A DNA stretch of 64,000 nucleotides from Hyphomicrobium sp. (GTDB lineage: Bacteria; Pseudomonadota; Alphaproteobacteria; Rhizobiales; Hyphomicrobiaceae): the NCBI GenBank assembly GCA_022843145.1, contig JALHOF010000021.1:1-64000 (forward strand). Reading direction: 5' to 3'. Made by a program: the position numbers and the translations under genes. This document shows, piece by piece, positions 1 through 8,989 of this stretch (position 1 is the first letter of the stretch; each line of letters begins with the position of its first letter). A model generated the notes under the pieces. That model searched no databases, was not told the origin of the DNA, and saw only the letters and a program-made list of their open reading frames with translations.

Positions 1-411
1 GGCGCGGGGCAGCGGCGGGCGCGGCTCGAGCGGGTGGCCGGACGGCTGTCGCCACAGGTGCTGCGCAACCGGATGAGCCGGGGTGCCGACCGCGTGCACG
101 GTCTTGGCCAGATGCTGGCGGCGCTGAGTTATCAGGGCGTGCTGAAGCGTGGCTTCGCGCTGGTGCGGGATGCGGACGGGCGCGCCGTGCGGCTGTCGGC
201 GGCGGTGGAGCCGGGTGCGGTCATCGAGATCGAGTTCATCGACGGCCGGTTGGGGGCGGTGGCGACGGGCTCGGACGGCGAACCGGGTTCGTCAGGCGCT
301 GGCGACATCGACGCTGGCGGCGCGGCGGGCGCGGTGGCGCGCACGGCAAAGCCGGGCGTTCGGCCGACTCGCTCCCGGCCGCGCGGCGGCAGTCAGGGGT
401 CGCTCTTTTAG
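1..411 (+). CDS. xseA: Exodeoxyribonuclease VII large subunit, C-terminal part (5' end outside window)
   Basis: The frame is open from base 1 and stops at TAG 409-411. The visible part reads as the coiled-coil and C-terminal tail of XseA: an arginine-rich helix with LSPQVLRNRM, then LAALSYQGVLKRGFALVRD and GAVIEIEFIDG, a segment typical of the end of this subunit. XseA with the small subunit XseB degrades single-stranded DNA to oligonucleotides during mismatch repair and recombination. The last ~45 residues are a low-complexity Gly/Ala/Arg tail ending in SQGSLF. The catalytic core lies upstream of the window, so its integrity cannot be judged. Confidence 0.9.
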   Translation, partial: GAGQRRARLERVAGRLSPQVLRNRMSRGADRVHGLGQMLAALSYQGVLKRGFALVRDADGRAVRLSAAVEPGAVIEIEFIDGRLGAVATGSDGEPGSSGAGDIDAGGAAGAVARTAKPGVRPTRSRPRGGSQGSLF

Positions 412-412
412 T

Positions 413-664
413 GGGCGCTTCGGATGCCAAGCACGGATGCCGGGTGGGCATCTGAAGTGCAAAGCAAGAGTGGATCAGCGCCGGCCAGCGGCGGGAAGGG
501 TTGTCTCCGCTGGCCTTGGGAGGTTGCGCTGGGCGCTTCGGATGCCGAGCACGGATGCCGGGTGGGCATCTGAAGTGCAAAGCAAGAGTGGATCAGCGCC
601 GGCCAGCGGCGGGAGGGGTTGTCTCCGCTGGCCTTGGGAGGTTGCGCTGGGCGCTTCGGATGCC
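413..664. repeat. Tandem 118-bp direct repeat, about 2.1 copies
   Basis: Units start at 413, 531 and 649, each with GGGCGCTTCGGATGCC. Units one and two are nearly identical; I see A/G differences near 428 and near 497/615. The third copy breaks off after about 16 bp. Each unit contains an imperfect inverted repeat (CTTCGGATGCC against GGGCATCTGAAG). It fills the 372-bp gap between xseA and the DUF2093 gene, and I see no convincing gene in it. Confidence 0.9.
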
Positions 665-783
665 GACTGGAACCCACTGGTCCTTGACGGCGGCGGGGTG
701 GCGGGCAATGTGGGGGAAATCGGCGGAGGCGGATATTGTTGTCCCGCCGCCCGCAAGCAATAGCCGCGCGATCAGGACACGAG

Positions 784-1014
784 ATGAACCGCTTCGAACG
801 CTTATTCGGCCTCAAGGGCGAGGCGAAGGTGAAGTACCTGGACGGCGAGTTTCAGGTTGTCTCGCCGGGTGATTTCGTGCGCTGCGCTGTAACGGGAGAG
901 CCGATCGCGCTCGCCGAATTGCGCTATTGGAGCGTCGAGCGGCAAGAAGCGTATGCCTCCGCCGACGTGTCGCTCAAGCGGTACATCGAGACGAGCGGAC
1001 GCCGGGGAGCTTGA
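784..1014 (+). CDS. DUF2093 family protein
   Basis: A 76-residue protein matching the small alphaproteobacterial DUF2093 family: N-terminal MNRFERLF, a central KVKYLDGEFQVVSPGDFVRCAVTG segment (residues ~16-39) and a conserved ALAELRYWSVERQEAYAS stretch. Family members are short, soluble and of unknown function, often beside xseA in Rhizobiales, as here. The ATG at 784 is chosen because an AGGAC sequence lies about 6 nt upstream and the family starts with this motif. No catalytic residues can be named. Confidence 0.85.
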   Translation: MNRFERLFGLKGEAKVKYLDGEFQVVSPGDFVRCAVTGEPIALAELRYWSVERQEAYASADVSLKRYIETSGRRGA

Positions 1015-1033
1015 GACGGAAAGGACGCGCGCG

Positions 1034-1837
1034 TCAGCGGTGGCGCGCGAAGCCGAACGTCGAATACGCGGACAAACTCGGCAGGTTGGATTTGTCGTTC
1101 ATCGCGGCGGCGAGCGCCTGTGCGATGTCCGCGCCAGCGTCCTTGTCCCGCACCGTCACGATGATGAACGGCCGCTGCCAGCTCGTATCGGCGGTTTCGC
1201 ACGTTGTGCAGGCCTCTCGGTATTGACCGAGATTGAGCGTGTGGAGCGGGACCGTGGCGGGCACCGCGGGAGCGATCCACTCGGCGGTCTGACGGGCGCG
1301 CAATCCGGCGCGATGGGTTTCGGCGACGATGTCGCCCTCGTAGGATGCGGCGCCGACGGCAATAACCTCCTTGGCGCGGCCGAGGCTCTGGCGCACCTCG
1401 GGCGTGAGCACGCTGGCGGCGATATCTTTTTCGGACAGCACGGCGCCATCCTTGATCAGTTCGTTGGTCGAGCCGCGCACCCAGTCGAAGCGTTTGTCGA
1501 GCACGACGAGATCGAACGCGGAACGCAGGCCGGCTTCGTCGCGGCCCTCGATGCCGTAGACGACGGCGTTATCGCCCGCGCGCTGCGACACGGCGGCGAC
1601 GATCGCGCTGCCGCTGCTGGGACCGACGATGGACTGGGTGATGGCCGTTCCGGTGACGCCGCCGATGAGGGCGAGGGCGGCGAGGGAGACGGCGACGTCG
1701 GCGCGGCTGGCAAACAGCATCGAGGCCCAGTGCGCGCGGCTGCCCCAGGAATAGAGGCGCCAGGCGCGGCGGCGCGACCGTCCGCGGGTGTCCTCGGGGC
1801 CCGGCTCGGCTGGGGATGTGTTGGCGGTGTCGGGCAT
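1034..1837 (-). CDS. Hypothetical single-pass membrane protein
   Basis: A 267-residue protein I do not recognise. It has a basic cytoplasmic N-terminus (GRSRRRAWR), one hydrophobic segment at about residues 49-66 and a soluble, probably periplasmic domain of ~195 residues. That domain contains a CTTC pair, suggesting a disulphide or metal site. The ATG at 1837 is preferred over an upstream ATG at 1969 because CTGGAG sits just 5' of it and the longer form would overlap pth. It lies downstream of pth on the same strand with an 82-bp gap, so it may be cotranscribed. Confidence 0.7.
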   Translation of the reverse strand: MPDTANTSPAEPGPEDTRGRSRRRAWRLYSWGSRAHWASMLFASRADVAVSLAALALIGGVTGTAITQSIVGPSSGSAIVAAVSQRAGDNAVVYGIEGRDEAGLRSAFDLVVLDKRFDWVRGSTNELIKDGAVLSEKDIAASVLTPEVRQSLGRAKEVIAVGAASYEGDIVAETHRAGLRARQTAEWIAPAVPATVPLHTLNLGQYREACTTCETADTSWQRPFIIVTVRDKDAGADIAQALAAAMNDKSNLPSLSAYSTFGFARHR

Positions 1838-1919
1838 CGAAGTCTCCAGAACGAATGCTCGGACGGCAGATAAGATGCCGCCGTGACCGAATGATGGATG
1901 CGAGGGGGCGGCGCTGGGT

Positions 1920-2675
1920 TCAGTCGCTTTTGTCGCGGGCGGCGAGCCACTTGCGGAGGTTGTCCGCAATAGCGCCCTGGCGCTTGTTGGCGCGCTTGCC
2001 GGCCGGGTGGCGCGCGCCGCCGGAAGCGGGCTTGGCGCGGGGAGCGGGAGACGTGGCCGCCGTGTCCGGTTGGGCAGGCGGTTCGCCGGCGGATTTGGCT
2101 GCGGAGGGTGGCGCGAGACGGCGCTGCACGGCCATCACGAACTTGGCGTCCTGACCCGCCGCGAGGTGGCCTGCTTCCTCGGCCAAGGCGTCGAGCAACG
2201 GCTGCAGCCACTCGCGGTCGGACTTGGCGAAGTCGGACAGCACGAAGTGGGAGACGAGATCCTTGTGCCCGGGATGGCCGATGCCGAGGCGGACGCGCCA
2301 GAATTCGTTGCCGACGAGCGCGGTGATCGAGCGAAGGCCGTTGTGACCGGCGTTGCCGCCGCCGAGCTTGATCTTGATCTTGCCGGGGTCGAGGTCGAGT
2401 TCGTCGTGGAAGGCGATGACGTCGCCGATGGCGGCCTTCAGGAAGCGGCAGGCTTCGCCGACAGAGCGTCCGCTCTCGTTCATGTAGGTGTCGGGCTTCA
2501 GGAGCAGCACGCGTTCGCCTGCGATGTCGCCATCGGCGGCGAGGCCGGAGAACTTCTTCTTCCACGGACCGATGCGATGCCGGTCGGCGATGGCCTCGAC
2601 GGCCATGAAGCCGACGTTGTGACGGTTCCTGGCGTAACGATCGCCCGGATTGCCGAGACCGACGAATATTTTCAT
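1920..2675 (-). CDS. pth: Peptidyl-tRNA hydrolase
   Basis: Cleaves peptidyl-tRNA released by stalled ribosomes, recycling tRNA in the cytoplasm. The 251-residue protein begins MKIFVGLGNPG with Asn9 in the substrate loop. It has the catalytic His19 in RHNVGF, the Asp of the HDELDL motif near residue 92, and the Asn of GHNGLRS near 113, all as in family Pth. It is ~60 residues longer than E. coli Pth because of a disordered Pro/Ala/Lys-rich C-terminal extension, common in Rhizobiales. It lies directly downstream of rplY on the same strand (60-bp gap), the usual ribosome-maintenance pair. Confidence 0.97.
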   Translation of the reverse strand: MKIFVGLGNPGDRYARNRHNVGFMAVEAIADRHRIGPWKKKFSGLAADGDIAGERVLLLKPDTYMNESGRSVGEACRFLKAAIGDVIAFHDELDLDPGKIKIKLGGGNAGHNGLRSITALVGNEFWRVRLGIGHPGHKDLVSHFVLSDFAKSDREWLQPLLDALAEEAGHLAAGQDAKFVMAVQRRLAPPSAAKSAGEPPAQPDTAATSPAPRAKPASGGARHPAGKRANKRQGAIADNLRKWLAARDKSD

Positions 2676-2735
2676 GTCGCGGATGCCCAGGGAAAGGTGG
2701 TGCGGACCAAGGCCCGCACCACGATTTCAGGCACG

Positions 2736-3500
2736 TTACTTCTTGGCGGCGGGCTTGGCCGGAGCGGCCTTGCCACCGGCTGCAGGTGCGCCGGCCTTGG
2801 CGCCCGCGGCAGGAGCGGCGCCACCCTTTGCGGCCGCAGCGGCGGGAGCCTTGCCACCAGCGGCGGCGGCAGGGGCTGCACCAGCGGCGGGAGCGGCGGC
2901 GGCGCCGGGTGCCGGTGCCTCCTCCTCCTGCTTGACGGCGCCAGCGATGGTGGCGACCGTGAAGTCACGGTTGCGGATCACGGGCTTCACGTCGTCGGGG
3001 AGATTGAAGGCGGAGATGTGGATCGAACGGCCGATCTCGAGGCCCTCGACGCTCGCTTCGAAGTGGGTCGGGATCTTGTCGTAGCGAACGAAGACCTCGA
3101 CCTCATGGCGGACGATGTTGAGCACGCCGCCGCGCTTCAAGCCGGGCGACAGCGCTTCATTGGTGAAACGGACGGGGACCTTGACGCGGATGATGCCGTC
3201 CTTGCCGATGCGCAGGAAATCGACGTGGAGCGGAGTGTCCTTGACGGGGTCGAACTGGATGTCGCGCGGCAGAACGCGGTTCATCTTGCCATCGATGTTC
3301 AATTCGACGACGGTCGACAGGAAGTGCCCCTTGAGGATCTGCTTCCAGAGCGTGTTGTAATCGAGTGCAATCGTGGTCGGCGGCGAGTTGTCGCCGTAGA
3401 TCACGGCGGGAATCTTGTTGTCGCGACGAGCTTGGCGTGCGGCCCCCTTGCCAGCATGCGGGCGCGCCGTGGCTTCAAGCGTGACAGTGTTGCTTGCCAT
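2736..3500 (-). CDS. rplY: 50S ribosomal protein L25/general stress protein Ctc
   Basis: Binds 5S rRNA in the large subunit. The 254-residue protein starts MASNTVTLEATARPHAGKGAARQARR, the L25 N-domain, with PAVIYGD near residue 30, followed by the TL5/Ctc-type C-terminal domain (DFLRIGKDG, then VRHEVEVFVRYDKIP). The last ~70 residues are an Ala/Gly/Pro/Lys low-complexity tail. The ATG at 3500 is chosen over an upstream ATG because it begins the conserved domain and has CTGGAG upstream. Likely cotranscribed with pth. Confidence 0.96.
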   Translation of the reverse strand: MASNTVTLEATARPHAGKGAARQARRDNKIPAVIYGDNSPPTTIALDYNTLWKQILKGHFLSTVVELNIDGKMNRVLPRDIQFDPVKDTPLHVDFLRIGKDGIIRVKVPVRFTNEALSPGLKRGGVLNIVRHEVEVFVRYDKIPTHFEASVEGLEIGRSIHISAFNLPDDVKPVIRNRDFTVATIAGAVKQEEEAPAPGAAAAPAAGAAPAAAAGGKAPAAAAAKGGAAPAAGAKAGAPAAGGKAAPAKPAAKK

Positions 3501-3754
3501 GGCTTTGTTTCTCCAGGTAAAATAGGCCTTATGGATGGCCCAATAGCCGCGGACGGCCTCCAAGGGTGCCGGGCGGCATCTCACGCAGTGTGGCTTGAGA
3601 TGCCGGGCTTATAGCTTTGTCGCCGCCGAATGGCAATCACCACGGGAATGCGGCCGTGCCGACGCCATAAGCGCCCGAAGGCGGGTGTGAGCCGGGGCGC
3701 GGATCGTGGTAAGACACGACAGGACCCGCTGAAATTCGTCAACAGAAGCCAGAA

Positions 3755-4261
3755 ATGCCGAAAAAGACTTCGAAACGCCGCAGCGCTCCGGACCAGGACA
3801 AGCTCATCGTCGATGCGCTGCGCGACGTCGGCCGGCCGCTGAGTGCTTACGAGATCATCGACCAGTTGAAGGACAAGGGCCTAAGCGCGCCGCCGACCAT
3901 ATATCGGGCGCTCAACCGGTTGATCGAGGACGGGCTGGCGCATCGGCTCGAAAGCCTGAACGCGTTCGTCGCCTGCCGGCATCCCCATCACGAAGGGACA
4001 GCGGTGTTCGCGATCTGCGGGGCATGCGGCACGGTGCGCGAGTTCCATGAACCCGACGCGGTGCAGCGCCTGAAGGCCGCGGCGATGGCGGGTGGCTTCG
4101 CGGTCAAGGAAATGGCGATCGAATTGCGGGGTCGCTGCAAGGATTGCAGCGTGCCGGCGGGCGGCATCGTGGCCAGTGCGCCGCTCGGCGACGACGATCA
4201 ACATGGGCACGATCACGCGCTACCGATCGCGGCCGCGCCGCGCCCTGCCCGGAAACGGTGA
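3755..4261 (+). CDS. zur: Fur-family transcriptional regulator, probably Zur
   Basis: A 168-residue Fur-superfamily repressor: winged helix (APPTIYRALNRLIEDGLAHRLES, residues ~48-70), then a dimerisation domain with ACRHPHH and a structural zinc site made from two CxxC pairs (CGAC and CKDC). A His/Asp-rich tail (DDDQHGHDH) may bind metal. The next gene on the same strand is a TonB-dependent receptor preceded by a Zur-box-like palindrome, which points to zinc rather than iron as the co-repressor. The start at 3755 begins MPKKTSKRR; rplY is divergent. Confidence 0.88.
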   Translation: MPKKTSKRRSAPDQDKLIVDALRDVGRPLSAYEIIDQLKDKGLSAPPTIYRALNRLIEDGLAHRLESLNAFVACRHPHHEGTAVFAICGACGTVREFHEPDAVQRLKAAAMAGGFAVKEMAIELRGRCKDCSVPAGGIVASAPLGDDDQHGHDHALPIAAAPRPARKR

Positions 4262-4440
4262 GACGCGCTGAGTTTCGGCGCGATGCCGCGACGTGATCCG
4301 GTCATTTCACGGCCTGAACATCTAATCCCGCCGTAGCAGTCGACTTGTGGCCTCGCAGTCACACGATCGCCCTCCGAACCCCATTGCCGCCTGACAGCAC
4401 CCGGTGCCGACTTGTGGGTGGGCATCCGCCGTGATACCGG

Positions 4441-4457
4441 AACGTATAGTATAACAT
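4441..4457 (+). promoter_or_regulatory. Putative Zur operator
   Basis: AACGTATAGTATAACAT matches 14 of 17 positions of the alphaproteobacterial Zur palindrome ATGTTATANTATAACAT; the right half is perfect. It lies 21 bp upstream of the receptor start at 4478, in the AT-rich part of the 216-bp gap after zur. A site here would let zinc-loaded Zur block receptor transcription. I compared it with the consensus from memory; a motif scan was not run. Confidence 0.75.
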
Positions 4458-4477
4458 AATGAGTTGTGAGGGCGGTC

Positions 4478-6790
4478 ATGAAGAGTTTGCGGCAGGCGAT
4501 CGGGTGGAACGCCGGTGGGGCGCGCCGCGCGCTCGTTGGAATGGCAGCGGTGCTGATGGCTGGCGGTAGCCGTTTTGCCGAGGCCCAGCAGGCGGCGCCG
4601 TCCGGGCAAGAAGTTACGTTGCCGCCCGTCGTGGTGACGACGCCGAGCCCGGTGGTTAAGCCGAAGCCGGCGCAGCCGGTGGCGCCTCAGGCATCGACGA
4701 ACGAAGGCCCGCCGCCCAAGTCGCAGGCGAAAGCGAAACAGCAGCAGCCCGCGCCCGCGCCACAGCAGCAGGTGACGCCCGCCGTCGTCGAGACGGCCGC
4801 CGAACCGACCAAGCTCGCCGTGCCGCCGGGGACGCTGCTGGTGGTGGACGACGCGTTCGCGCCGGTGACGATCGCGACGGATCGCGAAATCCTGGCGCAG
4901 AACGGCGCGACGCTCACCGACACGTTGCAGTCGCGGCCCGGCATCATCGGATCGACGTTCGCGCCGGGCGCCAATCGGCCGATCATCCGCGGCCTCGACA
5001 GCTACCGGGTGCGCGTGCAGGAAAACGGTATCGGATCGCACGACGTCTCGACCATCTCCGAGGACCACGCCGTGCCGATCGACCCGTTCGCCGCCGATCG
5101 CATCGAAGTCGTGCGCGGTCCGGCGACGTTACGCTACGGCAGCGGCGCCATCGGCGGCGTCGTGGCGGCCGAGAATGGACGTATCCCGACGGCTGTCCCG
5201 CGCCGTGGCGTGTCGGCCGAAATACAGGGCGGCGCGACGTCGCTCGGCGACGGCGCGGACGGGGCGTTCAAGGCGACGGCAGGCAGCCAGGGCGTGGCCG
5301 TACATGCCGATGGTTTCAAGCGGCAGAGCGACGACTACGAAACGCCGCGCGGGCGGCAGCGAAATTCGTTCGTCGATAGCGAGGGCTATGCAGCGGGCAT
5401 CTCGCGCATCTGGTCGGAAGGCTTCCTCGGCATCGCGGTCTCGCGCATCGACAGCGTTTATGGCGTGCCGGGTGAAGAAGCCGATGAGGGCGTCGACCCG
5501 CGCATCGACATGGCGCAGCAGAAGGTTCAGGTGCGCGGCGAATGGCGGCCCCGCGTGTTCGGTGTCGAAGCGATCCGCTTCTGGTTCGGTGCGTCGGACT
5601 ACAAGCACAACGAGCTTGCCAAGCACGACGGCGGCGACGAGTTCGAACTCGGGTCGCAGTTCAAGAACAACGAAGAGGAAGGCCGCATCGAAATCCAGCA
5701 CATGCCGGTGACGACGGCCATTGGCGAGTTCACCGGAGCTGCGGGCATCCAGGTTGTGCAGCGGCGCACGCGCGGCCAGAGCTTCGAGGGGGAATCTCTC
5801 ATCGAGCCGGCCCGGGCGGGATCTGTCGCGGCGTTCCTGTTCGAGGAACTGCAGACCAGCGCGACGACCAAGCTGCAAGCGGCGCTGCGCATCGAATCCA
5901 GCCGCGTCGACGGCTTCGGCTGGACCGATATCAGCGATCCGTCGAACCCCCTCGTATTCGATGGCGAGCGCGGCTTCGTGCCAATGTCAGCGAGCCTCGG
6001 CATCTTGCAGAAGCTGGGCCTCGGCACAGTCGCGCGGCTGACGGGGCAGTATGTCGAGCGGGCGCCGGATGTGGCCGAGCTTTATTCGAAAGGCATCCAT
6101 GAGGCGACCGGCACGTTCGAGGTCGGCAATCCCTTCCTCGACAAGGAACAGGCGATGACGATCGAGGCGGGGCTTGCCAAGGCGAGCGGGCCACTACGGT
6201 TCGACGCCGCTCTGTTCTACGCGCGCTACAAGGGCTTCATCTATCGGGATGTGCAGGATGTCCGCTGCCTCGAGGATCTCCCCTCGTGCGGTCCGGCGGC
6301 TGACCTCGAGGACGAGAACTTCGACCTCGTAGCCTTTCGTCAACGCGACGCGACGTTCTACGGCATCGAACTTGCCGCGCAATATGACGTCGCCCCGATC
6401 TGGCGCGGCGTGTGGGGTATCGACGGGCGGTACGATTTCGTGCACGCGAGTTTCGAGGGCGGCGAGAAGGTGCCGCGCATTCCTCCGCATCGCTTGGGCG
6501 GCGGCGTCTATTATCGCGACGGTAACTGGCTCGCGCGCGCGGGCGTGCTGCATGCCTTCGATCAGAACAGGATCGGGCTGAATGAGATCGCGACGCCGGG
6601 CTACACGCTGGTTTCAGCGGAGCTTTCGTACACGACCCGGATCGATGCGGCGACGCAGATGACGATCGGCGTTCGCGGCGAGAACCTCGCCGACGACGAG
6701 GCCTTGAACCACGCGTCGTTCAAGCGGCGCGAGGACGTGCTGCTGCCTGGCGCGAGCGTGCGCGTGTTCGGCTCGATCAAGTTCGATTGA
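4478..6790 (+). CDS. TonB-dependent outer-membrane receptor, probably for zinc (ZnuD-like)
   Basis: A 770-residue TonB-dependent receptor. Signal peptide of about 36 residues (hydrophobic GMAAVLMAGG, cleavage near AEAQQ), then a Pro/Gln-rich linker (~40-110). The plug domain carries LQSRPGIIGSTF, PIIRGLDSYRVRV and the RIEVVRGPATLRYGSGAIGG box (~205-225). The rest is a 22-strand-type barrel ending in the aromatic VRVFGSIKFD. An SHDVSTISEDHAV stretch in the plug and other His/Asp clusters fit a metal substrate. Preceding Zur box and zur gene support zinc uptake under starvation. The ATG at 4478 is preferred to the GTG at 4466 because GAGGG is well spaced. Confidence 0.88.
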   Translation: MKSLRQAIGWNAGGARRALVGMAAVLMAGGSRFAEAQQAAPSGQEVTLPPVVVTTPSPVVKPKPAQPVAPQASTNEGPPPKSQAKAKQQQPAPAPQQQVTPAVVETAAEPTKLAVPPGTLLVVDDAFAPVTIATDREILAQNGATLTDTLQSRPGIIGSTFAPGANRPIIRGLDSYRVRVQENGIGSHDVSTISEDHAVPIDPFAADRIEVVRGPATLRYGSGAIGGVVAAENGRIPTAVPRRGVSAEIQGGATSLGDGADGAFKATAGSQGVAVHADGFKRQSDDYETPRGRQRNSFVDSEGYAAGISRIWSEGFLGIAVSRIDSVYGVPGEEADEGVDPRIDMAQQKVQVRGEWRPRVFGVEAIRFWFGASDYKHNELAKHDGGDEFELGSQFKNNEEEGRIEIQHMPVTTAIGEFTGAAGIQVVQRRTRGQSFEGESLIEPARAGSVAAFLFEELQTSATTKLQAALRIESSRVDGFGWTDISDPSNPLVFDGERGFVPMSASLGILQKLGLGTVARLTGQYVERAPDVAELYSKGIHEATGTFEVGNPFLDKEQAMTIEAGLAKASGPLRFDAALFYARYKGFIYRDVQDVRCLEDLPSCGPAADLEDENFDLVAFRQRDATFYGIELAAQYDVAPIWRGVWGIDGRYDFVHASFEGGEKVPRIPPHRLGGGVYYRDGNWLARAGVLHAFDQNRIGLNEIATPGYTLVSAELSYTTRIDAATQMTIGVRGENLADDEALNHASFKRREDVLLPGASVRVFGSIKFD

Positions 6791-6794
6791 GAAA

Positions 6795-7727
6795 TCAGTA
6801 GAACAGGCTCGATACGCTCTCTTCCCGCGAGGTGCGCAGGATGGCTTCGCCGATCAGCGCGGCGATGGGCAGGAGGCGGATGTTCTTTGCCGCGCGCACG
6901 GCCTCGGTCGGCAGGATCGAGTCGGATACGACGAGCGACTTCAACCGCGAATTCTGGATGCGGTTGACGGCGCCGCCCGAGAGGACGCCGTGGGTGATGT
7001 AGGCCGAAACCTCGGTGGCGCCCTGCTTCAAGAGGGCCTCTGCGGCGTTGCACAGCGTGCCGCCGGAATCGACGATGTCGTCGATGAGAATGGCGCGCTT
7101 GCCCTTCACGTCGCCGATGACGTTCATCACTTCGCTCTCGCCCGGCCGCTCGCGGCGCTTGTCGCAGATGGCGATCGGCGCATCGACGCGTTTGGCGAGT
7201 GCGCGGGCACGCACGACGCCGCCGACGTCGGGCGAGACGACAACGAGGTTCTCGGTGCCGAGATGCTCCTGGATGTCGCGGGTCATGACAGGGGCAGCAA
7301 AGAGATTGTCGGTCGGGATGTCGAAGAAGCCCTGGATCTGTCCGGCGTGCAAATCGAGCGTCAGGACGCGGTCGACGCCGGCGCGCTCGATCAGGTTGGC
7401 GACGAGCTTCGCCGAGATGGGCGTACGCGGTCCGGGTTTGCGGTCCTGGCGGGCATAGCCGAAGTAAGGGATCACGGCGGTGATGCGGCGGGCGGACGAG
7501 CGGCGCAGCGCGTCGATCAGGATCAGCAGTTCCATCAGGTTGTCGTTGGCGGGGAACGACGTCGACTGGATGACGAACACGTCCTGGCCGCGCACGTTTT
7601 CCTGCAGTTCGACGAAGATCTCCATGTCGGCGAAGCGCCGCACCTGGCCCTTGGTCAGCGGGATCTTGAGATAGGCGGAAATCGCTTCGGCAAGCGGCCG
7701 GTTGCTGTTGCCTGAGACCAGCTTCAT
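6795..7727 (-). CDS. prs: Ribose-phosphate pyrophosphokinase
   Basis: Makes PRPP from ribose 5-phosphate and ATP, feeding nucleotide, histidine and tryptophan synthesis. 310 residues, the normal length. Visible motifs are the ATP-binding [23 protein letters not shown] region, the metal-binding [11 protein letters not shown], and the PRPP signature [14 protein letters not shown]. The start at 7727 (MKLVSGN) matches the family; the upstream ATG at 7787 would add a non-conserved leader. It is convergent with the TonB receptor, with only 4 bp between the stop codons and no clear terminator there. Confidence 0.97.
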   Translation of the reverse strand: MKLVSGNSNRPLAEAISAYLKIPLTKGQVRRFADMEIFVELQENVRGQDVFVIQSTSFPANDNLMELLILIDALRRSSARRITAVIPYFGYARQDRKPGPRTPISAKLVANLIERAGVDRVLTLDLHAGQIQGFFDIPTDNLFAAPVMTRDIQEHLGTENLVVVSPDVGGVVRARALAKRVDAPIAICDKRRERPGESEVMNVIGDVKGKRAILIDDIVDSGGTLCNAAEALLKQGATEVSAYITHGVLSGGAVNRIQNSRLKSLVVSDSILPTEAVRAAKNIRLLPIAALIGEAILRTSREESVSSLFY

Positions 7728-7817
7728 ATGTGGCGGGCTCCGACCCTCTTTATCGCGCGCATCGAATGGCATGGTCGCGAACTCCACGACGGCTGTGTGA
7801 CGCGGCTTCTAGCAAGC

Positions 7818-7846
7818 GGGCCCGGGAGTGTAAACCTCCCGGGCCC
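7818..7846 (-). terminator. Strong GC-rich hairpin between lipoprotein gene and prs
   Basis: GGGCCCGGGAG at 7818-7828 pairs perfectly with CTCCCGGGCCC at 7836-7846 across a 7-nt loop. It lies 64 bp after the stop of the upstream lipoprotein gene and 91 bp before the prs start, both on the minus strand. There is no T-run, so it may be a processing or transcript-stabilising hairpin instead of an intrinsic terminator. Confidence 0.55.
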
Positions 7847-7909
7847 AACTTGGCTCAACTGTACTTTGGATGAAGGCCGGCGCCGGAACGATCGACGCGG
7901 GCTTCGGCC

Positions 7910-8989
7910 TCAGTTGGTCGATTTCTGGGCAGGCAGCAATTTCAGGATGCCCTGAGCCGCTGCGGCGGCTGCGGCGTCGGCCGTCTTGCCCCATTGACCG
8001 TCGAGCGAGCCCTGCGGAATCTCGTTCTTCTGAGACACCGTGCCGAGCTTCTTGCCTTTCGGGTCCTTGACGTCCCAGTCGATCGTAATCGGCTGCTTGC
8101 CATCGCGGCTCTCGCCGACCTTGACGCGACCTTCGACTTTATACGCCGTGGCTGTGCCGCCCCCGTTGGCGAGCGAGACCCCACCACGCGTCAGTTCGCG
8201 CTGGATGGCGCTCGTGAGAGCGGTGCTGCCATCGCCGGGGGCGCCAACGACGCTCGGGATCGAGGCTGTGACGCTACCGGTCGGCGCGATGCTGCCGGTT
8301 GTCGGGCTAGACGACGGACCGGACGACGCGGCGGCCACGGTCGGGGCGGCGGGTGCGGAGGCCGCCGTTGCGCCGTCTGCCGGTCCGCCGAGGGCACCTG
8401 GGGTTGGCTGCGGTGCGGAGGCGACGGGAACTCCGGCGCCGCCCGCTTGCGTCGGCAGCCATGCGGCGAGCGACTTCGCGGTCTTGTCGGCGATCGATTG
8501 CGTGACCTGCGGCGAAACCTGCGCCCACGGATCCTTGCTCTCGGCGCCGCTGATCATCTCTTCGCCAGCGATGCGGTTGACCCGGCGGCCGGCCGGATCA
8601 GTCACGTCCCAGATGTAAGAGACCTTGATCCCGGCCTTTTCGCGCGCGCTGACGACATAGCCGCGCAGCGTGTAATCGAGCTTGTCGGACGAGCTTTTGA
8701 CGAAGCCGATGTTCTGCTTCTCGGCAGCACTGGTGAGCTGCGTCTGCAGTTGACGCGCCACGTTCTCGGGTGCGCCGATGACGGGCGCAATAGCGACGGT
8801 CGCCAGTTTTCGGCTGGCGGGCGCGGAGGGCGTGAGCTGCTCGGCGACGTTGGTGGACGGGTTCGATTGACCCAGGAGGCTGCTGCCAGTCTCGCAACCC
8901 GCGAGGCCGGTGGCCGTTAAAATCAGAAGTGCTGCGAGTGCGACGGGCTTCTTCGATTGCCAGGCCGCAGCAGTGTCGACGGTCGTCAC
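7910..8989 (-). CDS. Hypothetical lipoprotein
   Basis: A 359-residue protein with a type II signal peptide: hydrophobic residues ~17-31 and lipobox LAGC, so Cys32 should be lipidated. Two similar globular parts each contain a WDVTDP or WDVKDP motif (VSYIWDVTDPAGRRVNRI and ITIDWDVKDPKGKKLGTV), suggesting an internal domain duplication, separated by an Ala/Ser/Thr/Pro-rich linker. I do not recognise the family by name. The GTG at 8989 is preferred because a G-rich Shine-Dalgarno precedes it; an ATG at 9055 would bury the signal peptide behind a long leader. Upstream neighbour pgeF, downstream prs. Confidence 0.75.
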   Translation of the reverse strand: MTTVDTAAAWQSKKPVALAALLILTATGLAGCETGSSLLGQSNPSTNVAEQLTPSAPASRKLATVAIAPVIGAPENVARQLQTQLTSAAEKQNIGFVKSSSDKLDYTLRGYVVSAREKAGIKVSYIWDVTDPAGRRVNRIAGEEMISGAESKDPWAQVSPQVTQSIADKTAKSLAAWLPTQAGGAGVPVASAPQPTPGALGGPADGATAASAPAAPTVAAASSGPSSSPTTGSIAPTGSVTASIPSVVGAPGDGSTALTSAIQRELTRGGVSLANGGGTATAYKVEGRVKVGESRDGKQPITIDWDVKDPKGKKLGTVSQKNEIPQGSLDGQWGKTADAAAAAAAQGILKLLPAQKSTN

